A stretch of 64,000 bases of DNA. Origin: Dyadobacter beijingensis DSM 21582. GTDB taxonomy: Bacteria > Bacteroidota > Bacteroidia > Cytophagales > Spirosomataceae. The position numbers and the translations under genes are program-made. The notes under the pieces are model-generated. The model was given only the letters and a program-made list of their open reading frames with translations, was not told where the DNA came from and did not search any database. Location: the NCBI RefSeq assembly GCF_000382205.1, contig NZ_KB907786.1, positions 1 through 64,000 of the forward strand. Reading direction: 5' to 3'. Within the stretch, counting starts at the first letter, position 1; each line of letters starts with the position of its first letter. Positions 34,236 to 43,144 of the stretch are shown one piece after another.

Positions 34236-36083
34236 TCAGAAAAGGATCGAGTACTTCACTTCGCCGTTGGTCACAGGCACGATGAGTTCCTGTTGCCCGT
34301 TGGCGCTTCTGATTTCCGGTTTAAGTTTTTTGTCGGCCAGCTGGATGTAGTACGACTTGTTGTCGACCGCGTAAAGTCCTTCCGATACTTTTTCGATTGA
34401 AGAACCGTCCGCCAAACGTGCCACGAGGTCTTTTGCCGGATTATTCACCTTCACGATACGCTCGAAGTACTGGTTGTTCACCACCGAGATGTAGTCGGTA
34501 ATGTTGGAGCCGAACGCCTGGTACTGGAATGTAGGCACATCCGCTTCGTCGAGCACGTAACCTTTCGGGCGGTAGCCGCTGCCGGTCGTATCCGCTTCCC
34601 ATTTCGATTTTCCTGATTTGCCCAAAAACATATCGTCGCCGAGCAACGTCACGCTGCCGCGCGGGCGCGAAGAACCATCGCCGCGGTCGTGCCACATCGG
34701 GGTGGCGTCCAGGAATTCACCGCGCCATACTTGCAGGATGGTCCCTTTGTCGAGGTCGTACGTGTAATGCAGGCTCGCAGGGCTACCCACGGATACCGCG
34801 TGTACTACACGTGTCCTTTTCGCTTTTTCGTCCTTGCGGAAATCCATGAAAGAGCGGGTAATGGTGTTGGTAGGGGCCTGGATGAGGATCGGGTCGGTAG
34901 AACCACCGCCCATCGCCGAGCTTTTGGAATGGAATGCGATCTCACGGAAGCCCGGACCGCTGATCCAGAGGCCGAGCACAGGACGCATCCAGCCGTCTCT
35001 TTTGTTATTGAAAACTTCGATGGTATGGTCGCCTGCTTTCAGGTTTACCGATGCATTGCGGAATTCGTTGTTCGATTTCCACTCCGGCTTGATCACATCC
35101 TTGCCGTCGATTTTCAGGTAGGAGTTACCCGAGGCCTGCAGGCGGAAGTTGTATTCGCCCTCGGTAGGCGCGTTGAGACGTCCGTTGTATACGTACGAGT
35201 AGTTATTGTTCTCTTTCAGGATCTCCCAGTTCAGGGATTCCGATTTGCCGGTTTCAGCGGGAGTCAGCTTTGAAAGGTCTTCCGTTTCCGACAAACCGCC
35301 GTAATAGGTTTTGTAGCTCAGCTCGGAAAGGGTCGCCGGTTTTTTATCAAAATTGTTGACAACAATATTCTTGATCGCCAATGAACCGTGGTCGCCCTGG
35401 ATGCGGATCGGGCCCATCGGTACGTCCTCAGCTGTGAGTGAACCACGGGTAGGGCCGCTTACTTCCACGTTTTCATGAATGGTAACGCCATTGAGCACAA
35501 CGGAAAGGAATACCGCGTTGGCGATTTTCTTGCCGTTCGCGTCGAAACGCGGTGCCTGGTAGGAGATTTTGATATGCTGCCAGAGCCCCGGCGCTTTCGC
35601 GACGTTGAAGCGGGGCGCATATCCTTCATAGCCTTTTTCGCCTTCGGGCTTGGAGTCGTTCCAGCGCTCGTAGATACCACCGGCATCGTTGTATTTAGCA
35701 CCTTTTTTACCCCAGCTATCGAAAAGCTGTACTTCGTAGTTGCCTTGCAGATAGATCCCTGAATTGGAACCCTTGCTCATCATGAAATCCAGTTCAATGT
35801 CGAGGTCGCCGTGTTTGAAGTTGGAAATCAGTTCATAGTCGCTGCCGTACTTGCCTTTTTCGTGAAGACAAGCCAGCACACCTTTACCCGGGCTGGTCAT
35901 CAGCGCGTTTTCCTTGGTAATGTCTGCCGACGCATTGCCGACGATCTTCCAGTCACTGGATTTGGTCGTGAAAGCACTGAGGTCGTTGAGAGGAATGGGC
36001 TGCTGGGCGTAGGCGGTGTGCATGGCAAAAGCCGCTACCCCAGAGGCGATTAATTGAAAAAGTGAACGGTTGGTTTTAAACAT
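34236..36083 (-). CDS. Exported DUF1080 (3-keto-disaccharide hydrolase-like) protein with PA14 domain
   Basis: 615 residues. The signal peptide (FQLIASGVAAFAMHTAYAQQ) supports the ATG at 36083. A DUF1080 concanavalin-like domain (about 25-240) shows FMMSKGSNSGIYLQGNYEVQ and GPIRIQGDHGSLAIKNI. A PA14 domain follows (about 270-400, LNAPTEGEYNFRLQASG, IEVFNNKRDGW) and then a C-terminal beta-rich region. DUF1080 proteins include hydrolases or lyases acting on 3-keto-glycosides. PA14 domains bind carbohydrate. It is divergent from a second DUF1080 gene at 36275 and leads into the sorbosone-dehydrogenase-like gene. Confidence 0.87.
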   Translation of the reverse strand: MFKTNRSLFQLIASGVAAFAMHTAYAQQPIPLNDLSAFTTKSSDWKIVGNASADITKENALMTSPGKGVLACLHEKGKYGSDYELISNFKHGDLDIELDFMMSKGSNSGIYLQGNYEVQLFDSWGKKGAKYNDAGGIYERWNDSKPEGEKGYEGYAPRFNVAKAPGLWQHIKISYQAPRFDANGKKIANAVFLSVVLNGVTIHENVEVSGPTRGSLTAEDVPMGPIRIQGDHGSLAIKNIVVNNFDKKPATLSELSYKTYYGGLSETEDLSKLTPAETGKSESLNWEILKENNNYSYVYNGRLNAPTEGEYNFRLQASGNSYLKIDGKDVIKPEWKSNNEFRNASVNLKAGDHTIEVFNNKRDGWMRPVLGLWISGPGFREIAFHSKSSAMGGGSTDPILIQAPTNTITRSFMDFRKDEKAKRTRVVHAVSVGSPASLHYTYDLDKGTILQVWRGEFLDATPMWHDRGDGSSRPRGSVTLLGDDMFLGKSGKSKWEADTTGSGYRPKGYVLDEADVPTFQYQAFGSNITDYISVVNNQYFERIVKVNNPAKDLVARLADGSSIEKVSEGLYAVDNKSYYIQLADKKLKPEIRSANGQQELIVPVTNGEVKYSILF

Positions 36084-36274
36084 ACTTGCAGTAAGCTTAG
36101 TCGGTTTTAGATTAGCAATCCAGGCCACGAATGCCTTTAGCCCTGCAAATTACGTGATAAGAATCGGGAAAATTACATTTATATAGATGAGAATCCTTTT
36201 TGTTGATGCTTTTTAACTAATGTTGTGTTTTGATACGAATCAAAGAGTTATTAGACTAAAACTGTTACCTTTCA

Positions 36275-37039
36275 ATGAAAAAATTAATGCTTACCGCGTT
36301 CAGCATGGCTGCTGCCTTTGCCGCACACGCGCAACTGCAACCTGCGAAGCAAACGCCTGAATCCAGCGAATTGTGGAACCCCGTTCCCCGCGTCGTAACG
36401 CCCGGCAAAAGTTCTTCTGCCGTTTCCGGCTTCACAGCCCCTTCCGACGCGATCGTGCTTTTCGATGGCAAAAACCTCGATCAGTGGGTTTCCGGCAAGG
36501 ACGGTAAAGCTGCCGCTCCCTGGACCGTGGCGGACGGCGCGATGACCGTAGCGCCCAAATCAGGCGACATTCAGACCAAACAGACTTTCGGCGACTACCA
36601 GCTGCATATCGAATGGAGAACCCCCGCGAAAGTGGACGGAAACGGCCAGGGACGTGGTAACAGCGGTATTTTTATGCAGGGAATCTACGAGCTGCAGGTG
36701 CTCGACAGCTATAACAACCCGACTTACTCGAACGGACAGGCCGGTTCGATCTACAAGCAAACCATGCCGCTCGTGAATGCAGCGGTGGGCCCGGGCGAAT
36801 GGCAGACTTACGATGTGATCTACACGCAGCCGCATTTCAACAAGGACGGCCACATGACGCACCCGCCATACATTACGGTGATCCACAATGGTGTATTGGT
36901 TCAAAACCACACGGCCATTCAGGGAACGACCCCTTACATCGGCCAGCCGACCATCGAGCCGCACGGAAAAGGCCCCATCAAATTGCAGGACCACAACAAC
37001 ACGACCAGCTTCCGCAATATCTGGATCCGCGAGTTGTAA
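36275..37039 (+). CDS. Exported DUF1080 (3-keto-disaccharide hydrolase-like) protein
   Basis: 254 residues: signal peptide (LMLTAFSMAAAFAAHAQ) plus one DUF1080 domain. Family phrases are IVLFDGKNLDQWVS, YQLHIEWRTP, GRGNSGIFMQGIYELQVLDS and GPIKLQDHNNTTSFRNIWIR. The last phrase is the usual C-terminal motif. Predicted to act on 3-keto sugars in the periplasm. It is monocistronic, with a strong bidirectional terminator downstream shared with the convergent TonB receptor. The 190-bp divergent region upstream (36084-36274) is AT-rich and holds the two promoters. Confidence 0.9.
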   Translation: MKKLMLTAFSMAAAFAAHAQLQPAKQTPESSELWNPVPRVVTPGKSSSAVSGFTAPSDAIVLFDGKNLDQWVSGKDGKAAAPWTVADGAMTVAPKSGDIQTKQTFGDYQLHIEWRTPAKVDGNGQGRGNSGIFMQGIYELQVLDSYNNPTYSNGQAGSIYKQTMPLVNAAVGPGEWQTYDVIYTQPHFNKDGHMTHPPYITVIHNGVLVQNHTAIQGTTPYIGQPTIEPHGKGPIKLQDHNNTTSFRNIWIREL

Positions 37040-37064
37040 AAGCTTCAAGATATAGTTAAATGCA

Positions 37065-37097
37065 AAAACGGGCTGCTCCATGGAGGCAGCCCGTTTT
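37065..37097. terminator. Bidirectional terminator
   Basis: AAAACGGGCTGC (37065-37076) pairs exactly with GCAGCCCGTTTT (37086-37097) around a palindromic loop. It lies between the convergent DUF1080 and TonB-receptor genes. Confidence 0.92.
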
Positions 37098-37119
37098 GAT
37101 TTCAATCCACCAGCACTTA

Positions 37120-39843
37120 TTAAAACTTGATAGCCAGGTTAGCCGAGAAGTTTGCCGGCATTTGGGGCGTGAGCACACCCTGTCCCGCGAAATATTTCTT
37201 GTCGAGCATGTTGTCGAATTTGAGGCCGAGACGCCACGCTTTGGTATTGTAAAACACCGTCGAGTTCAGCACTGTGTACGACGGAATGGTGAAGACGCCT
37301 GTCACCGCCGAGTTGGCCGTCAAATGCGCGCTGATGTAATTCCCGCCGATCCCCGCGCCCAATCCTTTCAGCTTTCCGAAAGGCAAATTATAGCTGATCC
37401 ACGCATTCGCCAGATCCGCCGGACCTGCATTGGCTGGGCGGCGGCCTTCGAGCGCTGCCGTCGATTTCGTCAGTTTGCTGTCGTTATGGCTGTAACCGGC
37501 CACGAGATTCAGGCCGGTAATGGGGTTGGCAATGATTTCCACCTCGATACCGCGGCTGTATTGCGTGCCGTCCTGCACGGTAATGTTGTAATTCCTGCCA
37601 TCGCGCACGAGCACGTCGGTGCGGGTCATGTTATCGACTTTGATGTCGTAATAGCTGACTGTCATATTCAGCTTGCCCTGGTAGCTTTCCATTTTGATAC
37701 CGCCTTCGAGCTGGTTGGCCTGCTGGGGTTTGAAAACACCCGAGACGTCCGGCAGCGGCTGCGCGACGGGCGCTACATTGAAAAAGCCGTTCATATAATT
37801 CCCGAAAACCGAAAGCCGGTCTTTGATCAGCTGATATACCAATCCGAATTTCGGAGAAACGGCCGTTTGCTTGAACTGCGTATTGGCGACGTAAGTGCGT
37901 GTAGCGTGATTTAATGTACCCTTATTTTCAAAACGGTCGACGCGCAGGCTGATCATCGCGAGCAGGCGGTCGGTAACGTTGAGGACATCGGAGAAATAGG
38001 CGCTGTATACATTGCCGGAGTTGTAGTTGCGCGCAGGCGCATCGGCACTAGCAGCCAGGCGTGCCTCCACGGACGTGCGGTTGATTTTCAGGTAATTCGG
38101 GTCGTTATGAATGCCGCTTACATTATCGAACACAATGTAGGGCGAGTTGTTGTTGTGTGCCGTGCGGTTCAGGAAATCGAGGCCCACGACGACGCGGTTA
38201 CGCAATGCGCCAATTTTGAAATCACCAATAAAATTCTGCTGCACGTCGATCGCATTGTTGGTCGTGTTCTGCAAGGAAATGTTGCGTTCCAGCAAGGTGT
38301 CGGCCACGGTGCCGCGGATGAACTGGTATTGGTAAAAGCCGTCGGATTTGCGGGTATTGCTCGAAAATGCCGTTTGGGACGTCCAGCTGCCGGACAGCTT
38401 GTATTTCAACTGACCATACACGTTAATGGTCGGCGTTTTCATCGTCAGGTCGTTGCTGGTGTACGATTTGTTCCAGTCGAAACCAAGCTCCTGCGGCGTG
38501 CGGGCCACAAACTGCCGGGTACGGTTAAGGAAAATGGCGGACGGGCTCGTCATTTCGCCCTGGTAAATGCCTGCATTGAAAAGCACGGTCATCCGCTCGT
38601 TCACCCGGTATTCCAGCGAAGGTGCGATCACGAGCGTTCTTCGGAAACCGGCGTCCTGGAAGCTGCCCTGGTACTGGTATGCCGCATTGACGCGCAGCAG
38701 CAGGTTTTTGGAAGCATTAATGGGAGAATAGATGTCGGCTGTGAGACGGTTCAATCCGAAGCTGCCGGTGGTATAGCCAATCTCGCCGCCTGGTATTTCG
38801 ACCGGCTTTTTGGTCACAATATTCATTAACCCCCCAAACGACGTCACCGAGCTGCCGAACAGCGTCGCCGACGGCCCTTTGATCACTTCCACTTTTTCGA
38901 CATTGATCGGGTCGAACTCTCCGTTGGTTTGCACGGGAAGGCCATCCACGACCGACAGTTCGGTACGGAAGCCGCGCAACGCGTAGAATGTCGCGCCGTC
39001 GGAGTTGATCCCGCGGTTGGCCTGGATTTTGTAGACGCCGGGCGCATTTTTGACGATATTGGAAAAATCGGTAATGAGCTGTTCCGTGAACAGCGTTTTG
39101 GATAATGCGCTGTAAACCTGCGGGTTTTCCATATTGCTCACGGGCAGTTTGGACACATATTCGCTCTCTTTTTTGGAAAACTTATTAATATTCCCGCTGA
39201 TCACGACTTCCTGCAATGCTTTGCTGTCCTCGTTGAGCGAAATAGGTTCGAGCGTAAGGGTTTCGTCGGCCGCGATGGTCACAGGCCGTTCGATGGCCTC
39301 GTAACCCAGCAGCTGGATCACAATCTGGTGCGTGCCTGCCGGGATGTTGCGGATCACAAACTCGCCGTTCGCATCGCTTTGCGCGCCTTTGCCGATGCCC
39401 TTGATGGTGATATTGACAAATTCCGCCGGTTTCCCATCGGATGTTTTCAATGCGCCGCGCAGTGCCCCGCGACCTTCCGCAGCTTCGATCGTGATCACAT
39501 TTTCCTGCACGTGCAGCTCCTTCAACGCCGAGCCTACCACCCGGTGCAGTGCGTCTTTGACGGGTATATTGGATAAATTGGCGGTAATGCGCTTATCTAC
39601 ATTGAGTTGTGTGCTGCTGTACGAAATGGAAGTCCCGCTCTGGTCGCCGATCTGCGTGAGGGCGTCGGCCAGGCGAACATGCTGGAATTTCAGTGTAACA
39701 ACTTTGGCGAGCACGGGGTTTTGGGCCCATGTGCCATTCGCGGCAAGTAGAGCCGTGGCGCAAAGCGCGGCGGCCATGCATTTTCGGAAGAGGGCAAAAG
39801 AGAATTTCACGCCCGGTTGGGGCGAAGTACAAATGAGCTGCAT
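37120..39843 (-). CDS. TonB-dependent siderophore-type receptor with STN signalling domain
   Basis: 907 residues from ATG 39843. After the signal (CMAAALCATALLAANGTWAQ) comes an STN/secretin domain (LKFQHVRLADALTQIGDQSG), then a CarboxypepD_reg-like domain (DANGEFVIRNIPAGTHQIVI). The plug follows (GFRTELSVVDGLPVQ, EVIKGPSATLFG) and a 22-strand barrel ending in Phe. STN plus plug fits cell-surface signalling receptors of the FecA kind, which switch on an ECF sigma factor through an anti-sigma factor. Those two partners lie immediately upstream. The ligand is probably a ferric siderophore but is not proven. Confidence 0.92.
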   Translation of the reverse strand: MQLICTSPQPGVKFSFALFRKCMAAALCATALLAANGTWAQNPVLAKVVTLKFQHVRLADALTQIGDQSGTSISYSSTQLNVDKRITANLSNIPVKDALHRVVGSALKELHVQENVITIEAAEGRGALRGALKTSDGKPAEFVNITIKGIGKGAQSDANGEFVIRNIPAGTHQIVIQLLGYEAIERPVTIAADETLTLEPISLNEDSKALQEVVISGNINKFSKKESEYVSKLPVSNMENPQVYSALSKTLFTEQLITDFSNIVKNAPGVYKIQANRGINSDGATFYALRGFRTELSVVDGLPVQTNGEFDPINVEKVEVIKGPSATLFGSSVTSFGGLMNIVTKKPVEIPGGEIGYTTGSFGLNRLTADIYSPINASKNLLLRVNAAYQYQGSFQDAGFRRTLVIAPSLEYRVNERMTVLFNAGIYQGEMTSPSAIFLNRTRQFVARTPQELGFDWNKSYTSNDLTMKTPTINVYGQLKYKLSGSWTSQTAFSSNTRKSDGFYQYQFIRGTVADTLLERNISLQNTTNNAIDVQQNFIGDFKIGALRNRVVVGLDFLNRTAHNNNSPYIVFDNVSGIHNDPNYLKINRTSVEARLAASADAPARNYNSGNVYSAYFSDVLNVTDRLLAMISLRVDRFENKGTLNHATRTYVANTQFKQTAVSPKFGLVYQLIKDRLSVFGNYMNGFFNVAPVAQPLPDVSGVFKPQQANQLEGGIKMESYQGKLNMTVSYYDIKVDNMTRTDVLVRDGRNYNITVQDGTQYSRGIEVEIIANPITGLNLVAGYSHNDSKLTKSTAALEGRRPANAGPADLANAWISYNLPFGKLKGLGAGIGGNYISAHLTANSAVTGVFTIPSYTVLNSTVFYNTKAWRLGLKFDNMLDKKYFAGQGVLTPQMPANFSANLAIKF

Positions 39844-39972
39844 ATTTTTGTTTAAATGTTGATTGATCTGCGATTGATTGGCATTCGACCCGGTGTAAAG
39901 TTTGGCGACAGCGCATCGGGTTTTTTTCATCCCGCAGACCTAGGGCGATTTGTTTCTGGAATTCATGGGATG

Positions 39973-40917
39973 CTATTCATATAAACTGATGGATTGTCCT
40001 TTGACCTCGTACCGGAAGCCTACGGCGATGCTCATACTGCCCAGTACCCCATTCAGCGACGGATTTCTGAATGCACCGGTGTAGCGCTCTTTCTTCAATG
40101 TCTCCTGGCGGAAACCGATCGTTACATGATACCGCCTTTCCAGCTCGCGCGCCACGTGTGCAAGGGGCATGTCATTGAACCGCAATGCATTATTCAGCCA
40201 AGAAACCTCCGCGTCGGCACCCGTCACCGTACGTACCGACAGTTTTCTCCCTTCGATCAACCCGGCATTTCCGACGGTAATTATTTTTGATTGAGTCGAA
40301 ATTTTATTGGTAAACCGCACCCTGCCTTCCGTTACGAGCAATGCGGTATGGCCTTCGCCCGGATATTCCTTCACATCGAAAACCGTCCCGAGCACGCGCG
40401 TCTGTGCCGCGGCTGTTTCTACAACAAATGGCTGTTTTGCATTCTTTTTGACCGAAAACTGCGCCTCGCCGGTCAGTACCACCCGCCGCACCGCTTCCCG
40501 GAATGCCGACGGATACCGGAGCTCGCTATCATAACCGAGCATTACCACCGAGCTGTCGGGCAATGTCAGCCGCCGCGTTTCCCCTTTCTGCGTGCGAACC
40601 GTGTGCACGGTGAATGGTGTTGTTTCGTGCGCGGAATCACGCTTCGCGGAATACCACATCATGCCGCTTACGAGCACCAGCAATGCGGCCATTCCCGACA
40701 GGTAATGCCGGTATTGTACCCAAAGCGGCCGTTTTCTACTTGTACGCAGACGTTCCCACACGCGCGAGGCGCTTTCCTGCCTTTTGCTTTCGGGGATGTC
40801 GTCCGCTGTCTCGGAGGCTGCGGCGGGATCGTCGAGCCATTGCTCCACGGCGTGCATTTCGGCCGGGGTGCATTGCCCGGTACTGTAACGTTGTAAAAGT
40901 TCTGGTGTGATGTTCAT
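39973..40917 (-). CDS. FecR-family anti-sigma factor
   Basis: 314 residues. A short cytoplasmic N terminus with LLQRYSTGQCTPAEMHAVEQ, typical of anti-sigma binding segments, precedes one membrane segment near 92-110 (YLSGMAALLVLVSGMMWY). The FecR beta-rich domain follows (TLPDSSVVMLGYDSELRYP, VLTGEAQFSVK, VLGTVFDVKEY), and then a C-terminal STN-like domain. It relays the receptor signal across the inner membrane to the sigma factor encoded just upstream. Confidence 0.93.
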   Translation of the reverse strand: MNITPELLQRYSTGQCTPAEMHAVEQWLDDPAAASETADDIPESKRQESASRVWERLRTSRKRPLWVQYRHYLSGMAALLVLVSGMMWYSAKRDSAHETTPFTVHTVRTQKGETRRLTLPDSSVVMLGYDSELRYPSAFREAVRRVVLTGEAQFSVKKNAKQPFVVETAAAQTRVLGTVFDVKEYPGEGHTALLVTEGRVRFTNKISTQSKIITVGNAGLIEGRKLSVRTVTGADAEVSWLNNALRFNDMPLAHVARELERRYHVTIGFRQETLKKERYTGAFRNPSLNGVLGSMSIAVGFRYEVKGQSISLYE

Positions 40918-41001
40918 GGTGCCGCCCGTCGGTTCGGAAGCAATGCGCCTCCGGATAATAGTTGCGCGGCGGGGCAGGGCACCCTGGCGTGGTACAAAAA
41001 A

Positions 41002-41523
41002 TTAATGCTGGTACTCGGCCAGATGCTTTCCCAGGAAGCGCAATGCGCGGGTAAGGTGGTATTCTACCGTTTTTTCGGATAGTACGAGCGATGCGGCAAT
41101 GGCTTTGTTGGACATGCCATCCTGCCGGCTCATCACAAACACCTCCTGACACGGGTGCGGCAGATCGGCCACCAGCTCGGTGACGCGTTCGGAAAGCAGG
41201 TGGTAGTCGACCTGGCGCTGGGTGGTATCCTCCGAGCCCGGTTTCCGGTCCATCACCCGATCGAAAATCTGCTGGCGGTTGGCCGTATCGCGGTGGTGGG
41301 CGAGGAGTTTGAGCTTGGCCGCGCGCACGAGGTAATGCGCCACCGGGCCGCTTACCCGCAGTTCATCGCGCCGCTCCCAGAGCGACTGGAAGATCTCGTG
41401 CATCAAGTCCTCGGCCTGTTCGAGGTCGCGGGTGCCCTGGTAGCACACGGCGAAAACTTTTTCCCAATGCAAATGGTAAAGCTCCTCAAACGACTTGTCC
41501 GTTTGAATGAGCAAAGGAGCCAT
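41002..41523 (-). CDS. ECF-family RNA polymerase sigma factor
   Basis: 173 residues. Region 2 (DLEQAEDLMHEIFQSLWERR) and region 4 (LPHPCQEVFVMSRQDGMSNK, LVLSEKTVEYHLTRAL) are clear, as in the Bacteroidetes FecI-like sigma group. The ATG at 41523 is used; a TTG at 41544 is the other option. It heads the sigma-FecR-receptor operon and is itself preceded by a near-consensus vegetative promoter. Confidence 0.93.
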   Translation of the reverse strand: MAPLLIQTDKSFEELYHLHWEKVFAVCYQGTRDLEQAEDLMHEIFQSLWERRDELRVSGPVAHYLVRAAKLKLLAHHRDTANRQQIFDRVMDRKPGSEDTTQRQVDYHLLSERVTELVADLPHPCQEVFVMSRQDGMSNKAIAASLVLSEKTVEYHLTRALRFLGKHLAEYQH

Positions 41524-41569
41524 ATCAGGTTGCAAATGGGTCAACTTGGTGGTGAAACTTGAAACAGCG

Positions 41570-41602
41570 CAAAGCTACAACACTATTTATATTAAGTCCA
41601 AA
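41570..41602 (-). promoter_or_regulatory. Near-consensus Bacteroidetes promoter for the sigma/FecR/receptor operon
   Basis: On the minus strand TTTG (41602-41599), a 21-bp spacer and TAGCTTTG (41577-41570) match TTTG-N19-21-TAnnTTTG exactly. It lies about 47 bp before the sigma factor ATG. Confidence 0.7.
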
Positions 41603-41713
41603 TAATGATTTTTTTCGGAACAATAATTTAATGCATTTGATAGCTTGGTAGCATCAGGCAAGCCTTTTCTGTTTTCATTTGTATTCGTCTTTCATTCTAT
41701 TCAAAAAGTTGCC

Positions 41714-42280
41714 ATGCAGGAGATAGAGCCCTATTACAACTGGGAAAAGCATTATGTAGCGAGCCACGACGAGCGTTCGCCATTTTACGGCCGCACCTAT
41801 AACCTGGATTATTATGAAAATGCGATCTACGGCTATTATATACACCCGCTCTGGGACCACATCGGGTCGGAGACGCTGTATGTAAAAATCCTTTTTGCGG
41901 ATTATAACAAGCGTTTTGTGATCATCGAAATGTTCGGCGAATGGAACGACACGCTGCACAACGACATTATGTTTTTCAAACGGCAGGTCGTAGACCCGCT
42001 CGTGGGCCAGGGCATTAACCAGTTCATACTGCTGGGCGAAAACGTGCTCGATTTCCACGGCGCCGAGGACGATTACTACGCCGAATGGTTCGACGATGTG
42101 GAGGATGGCTGGATCGCGGCGGTCAGTTTCCGCGAGCATGTGGAAGAGCAATGGAAGAAGTACCGACTCGACTACTATATCAATTTCGGTGGTACGCTGC
42201 ACCTGAACAACTGGCGTACCTTGCAGCCGGAGCCGTTTTATGAGTTGGTTAAAAATTTGATGGTTAGACGGTTAACCTAG
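41714..42280 (+). CDS. Hypothetical protein rich in aromatic and acidic residues
   Basis: 188 residues; I do not recognise the family. It is soluble, acidic, and unusually rich in Tyr, Trp and Asp/Glu (YYNWEKHYVASHDE, EDDYYAEWFDDVEDGW), with no signal peptide from the ATG at 41714. The longer frame from 41645 adds a hydrophobic stretch that could mimic a signal peptide, but the ATG start gives a compact domain. It is divergent from the sigma-factor gene and 94 bp upstream of the LEA-like gene. Probably a real cytoplasmic protein, since codon use matches its neighbours. Confidence 0.65.
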   Translation: MQEIEPYYNWEKHYVASHDERSPFYGRTYNLDYYENAIYGYYIHPLWDHIGSETLYVKILFADYNKRFVIIEMFGEWNDTLHNDIMFFKRQVVDPLVGQGINQFILLGENVLDFHGAEDDYYAEWFDDVEDGWIAAVSFREHVEEQWKKYRLDYYINFGGTLHLNNWRTLQPEPFYELVKNLMVRRLT

Positions 42281-42374
42281 CATAAAGCTTTGTGTGCTGC
42301 TTGGAACCTTGGCAAGACATTTGTAGCTTACGCTTTCATCGAAACAACTGTCCCACCTTAAAACCACAGTTCCC

Positions 42375-43058
42375 ATGGCCGAGAATACCGAACCTAAACC
42401 AGGAGATGCAAAAGAATCACTGGAAAATAAAGTTGAAGAGCTCAAAACCACTACAGATGAAGCCAAAGATGAAATCGTGGAAGAGGTGCTGGGAATCAAG
42501 GATGAGGCTAAGGATGTAGTGAAAGAAGAGGCGGCTGAGCTGGAAACCAAAGCCGAAACCAAGGTAGAAGAAGTCACAGAGGCAGCCGCGGAAACGGCGG
42601 ACGGCATTAAAACGGAAGTCTATGAAACACTGGACGACCTCAAAGCCCAGGCCGAAACAAAAACCACGCAAGCGGAAGCGGTGATCGAGGAGAAAGCGGA
42701 AGAGGCCAAATCGGGCTTCGCGGCGACATTGGCCGGTATTACCGGGGCCGCCACAGAAAAGTTCGAAGACCTGAAAGAGGCCGCGACGGATAAGTTTGAG
42801 GACATCAAGGAAGCCGCCGCCGAGAAATTCGACGATATTAAAGAAGCTGCGACCGACAAATATGAGGACTTGAAAGAAGACGCAGCCGAAGCCGTGGAAG
42901 ACGCGAAGGAAAAACTCGCAGAAGCACAGGCCAAAGCGGCCGAACTGAAAGCGAAAGCGGCAGAGGAAATCGCGGAATTGAAAGAAGAGGCCTCGGAGAA
43001 GGTCGTAGAGACGAAAACAAAGGCGAAGGGCTTCTGGGCGCGTCTTTTCGGCAAATAG
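42375..43058 (+). CDS. LEA-like/apolipoprotein-like repeat protein
   Basis: 227 residues, almost entirely Glu, Lys, Ala, Asp and Thr, with no signal peptide. Residues about 128-171 are four consecutive 11-residue units of the form EKFEDLKEAAT. The rest is quasi-repeat helical sequence, and the end is a small hydrophobic/basic tail (GFWARLFGK). Eleven-residue amphipathic repeats are typical of group-3 LEA proteins and apolipoproteins, linked to desiccation or membrane stress. No catalytic role is expected. It has its own downstream terminator. Confidence 0.75.
   Translation: MAENTEPKPGDAKESLENKVEELKTTTDEAKDEIVEEVLGIKDEAKDVVKEEAAELETKAETKVEEVTEAAAETADGIKTEVYETLDDLKAQAETKTTQAEAVIEEKAEEAKSGFAATLAGITGAATEKFEDLKEAATDKFEDIKEAAAEKFDDIKEAATDKYEDLKEDAAEAVEDAKEKLAEAQAKAAELKAKAAEEIAELKEEASEKVVETKTKAKGFWARLFGK
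42756..42887 (+). repeat. Four 33-bp in-frame repeats
   Basis: Four tandem 33-bp units encode the 11-residue repeats of the LEA-like protein. They are conserved at protein level more than at DNA level, which points to selection on the helix. Confidence 0.8.
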
Positions 43059-43080
43059 CATTGTTAATGTAGATTTTACA

Positions 43081-43110
43081 CCCGGCTTTCTTCGATAGGC
43101 CGGGTTTTTT
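43081..43110 (+). terminator. Rho-independent terminator
   Basis: CCCGGC (43081-43086) pairs with GCCGGG (43099-43104), followed by six T. Confidence 0.85.
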
Positions 43111-43144
43111 ATGCAGTTTTTTTCTTTCACCAAAATTGCTTCTG

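Noticed and set aside
33132-34400. Plus-strand frame of 422 residues
   Set aside because: Shadow of the sorbosone-dehydrogenase-like gene, which has clear motifs and a signal peptide.
36191-36230. Promoter for the DUF1080 gene at 36275
   Set aside because: TAATGTTG and a TTTTTG upstream are close to consensus, but mismatches and spacing leave it no better than chance in an AT-rich region.
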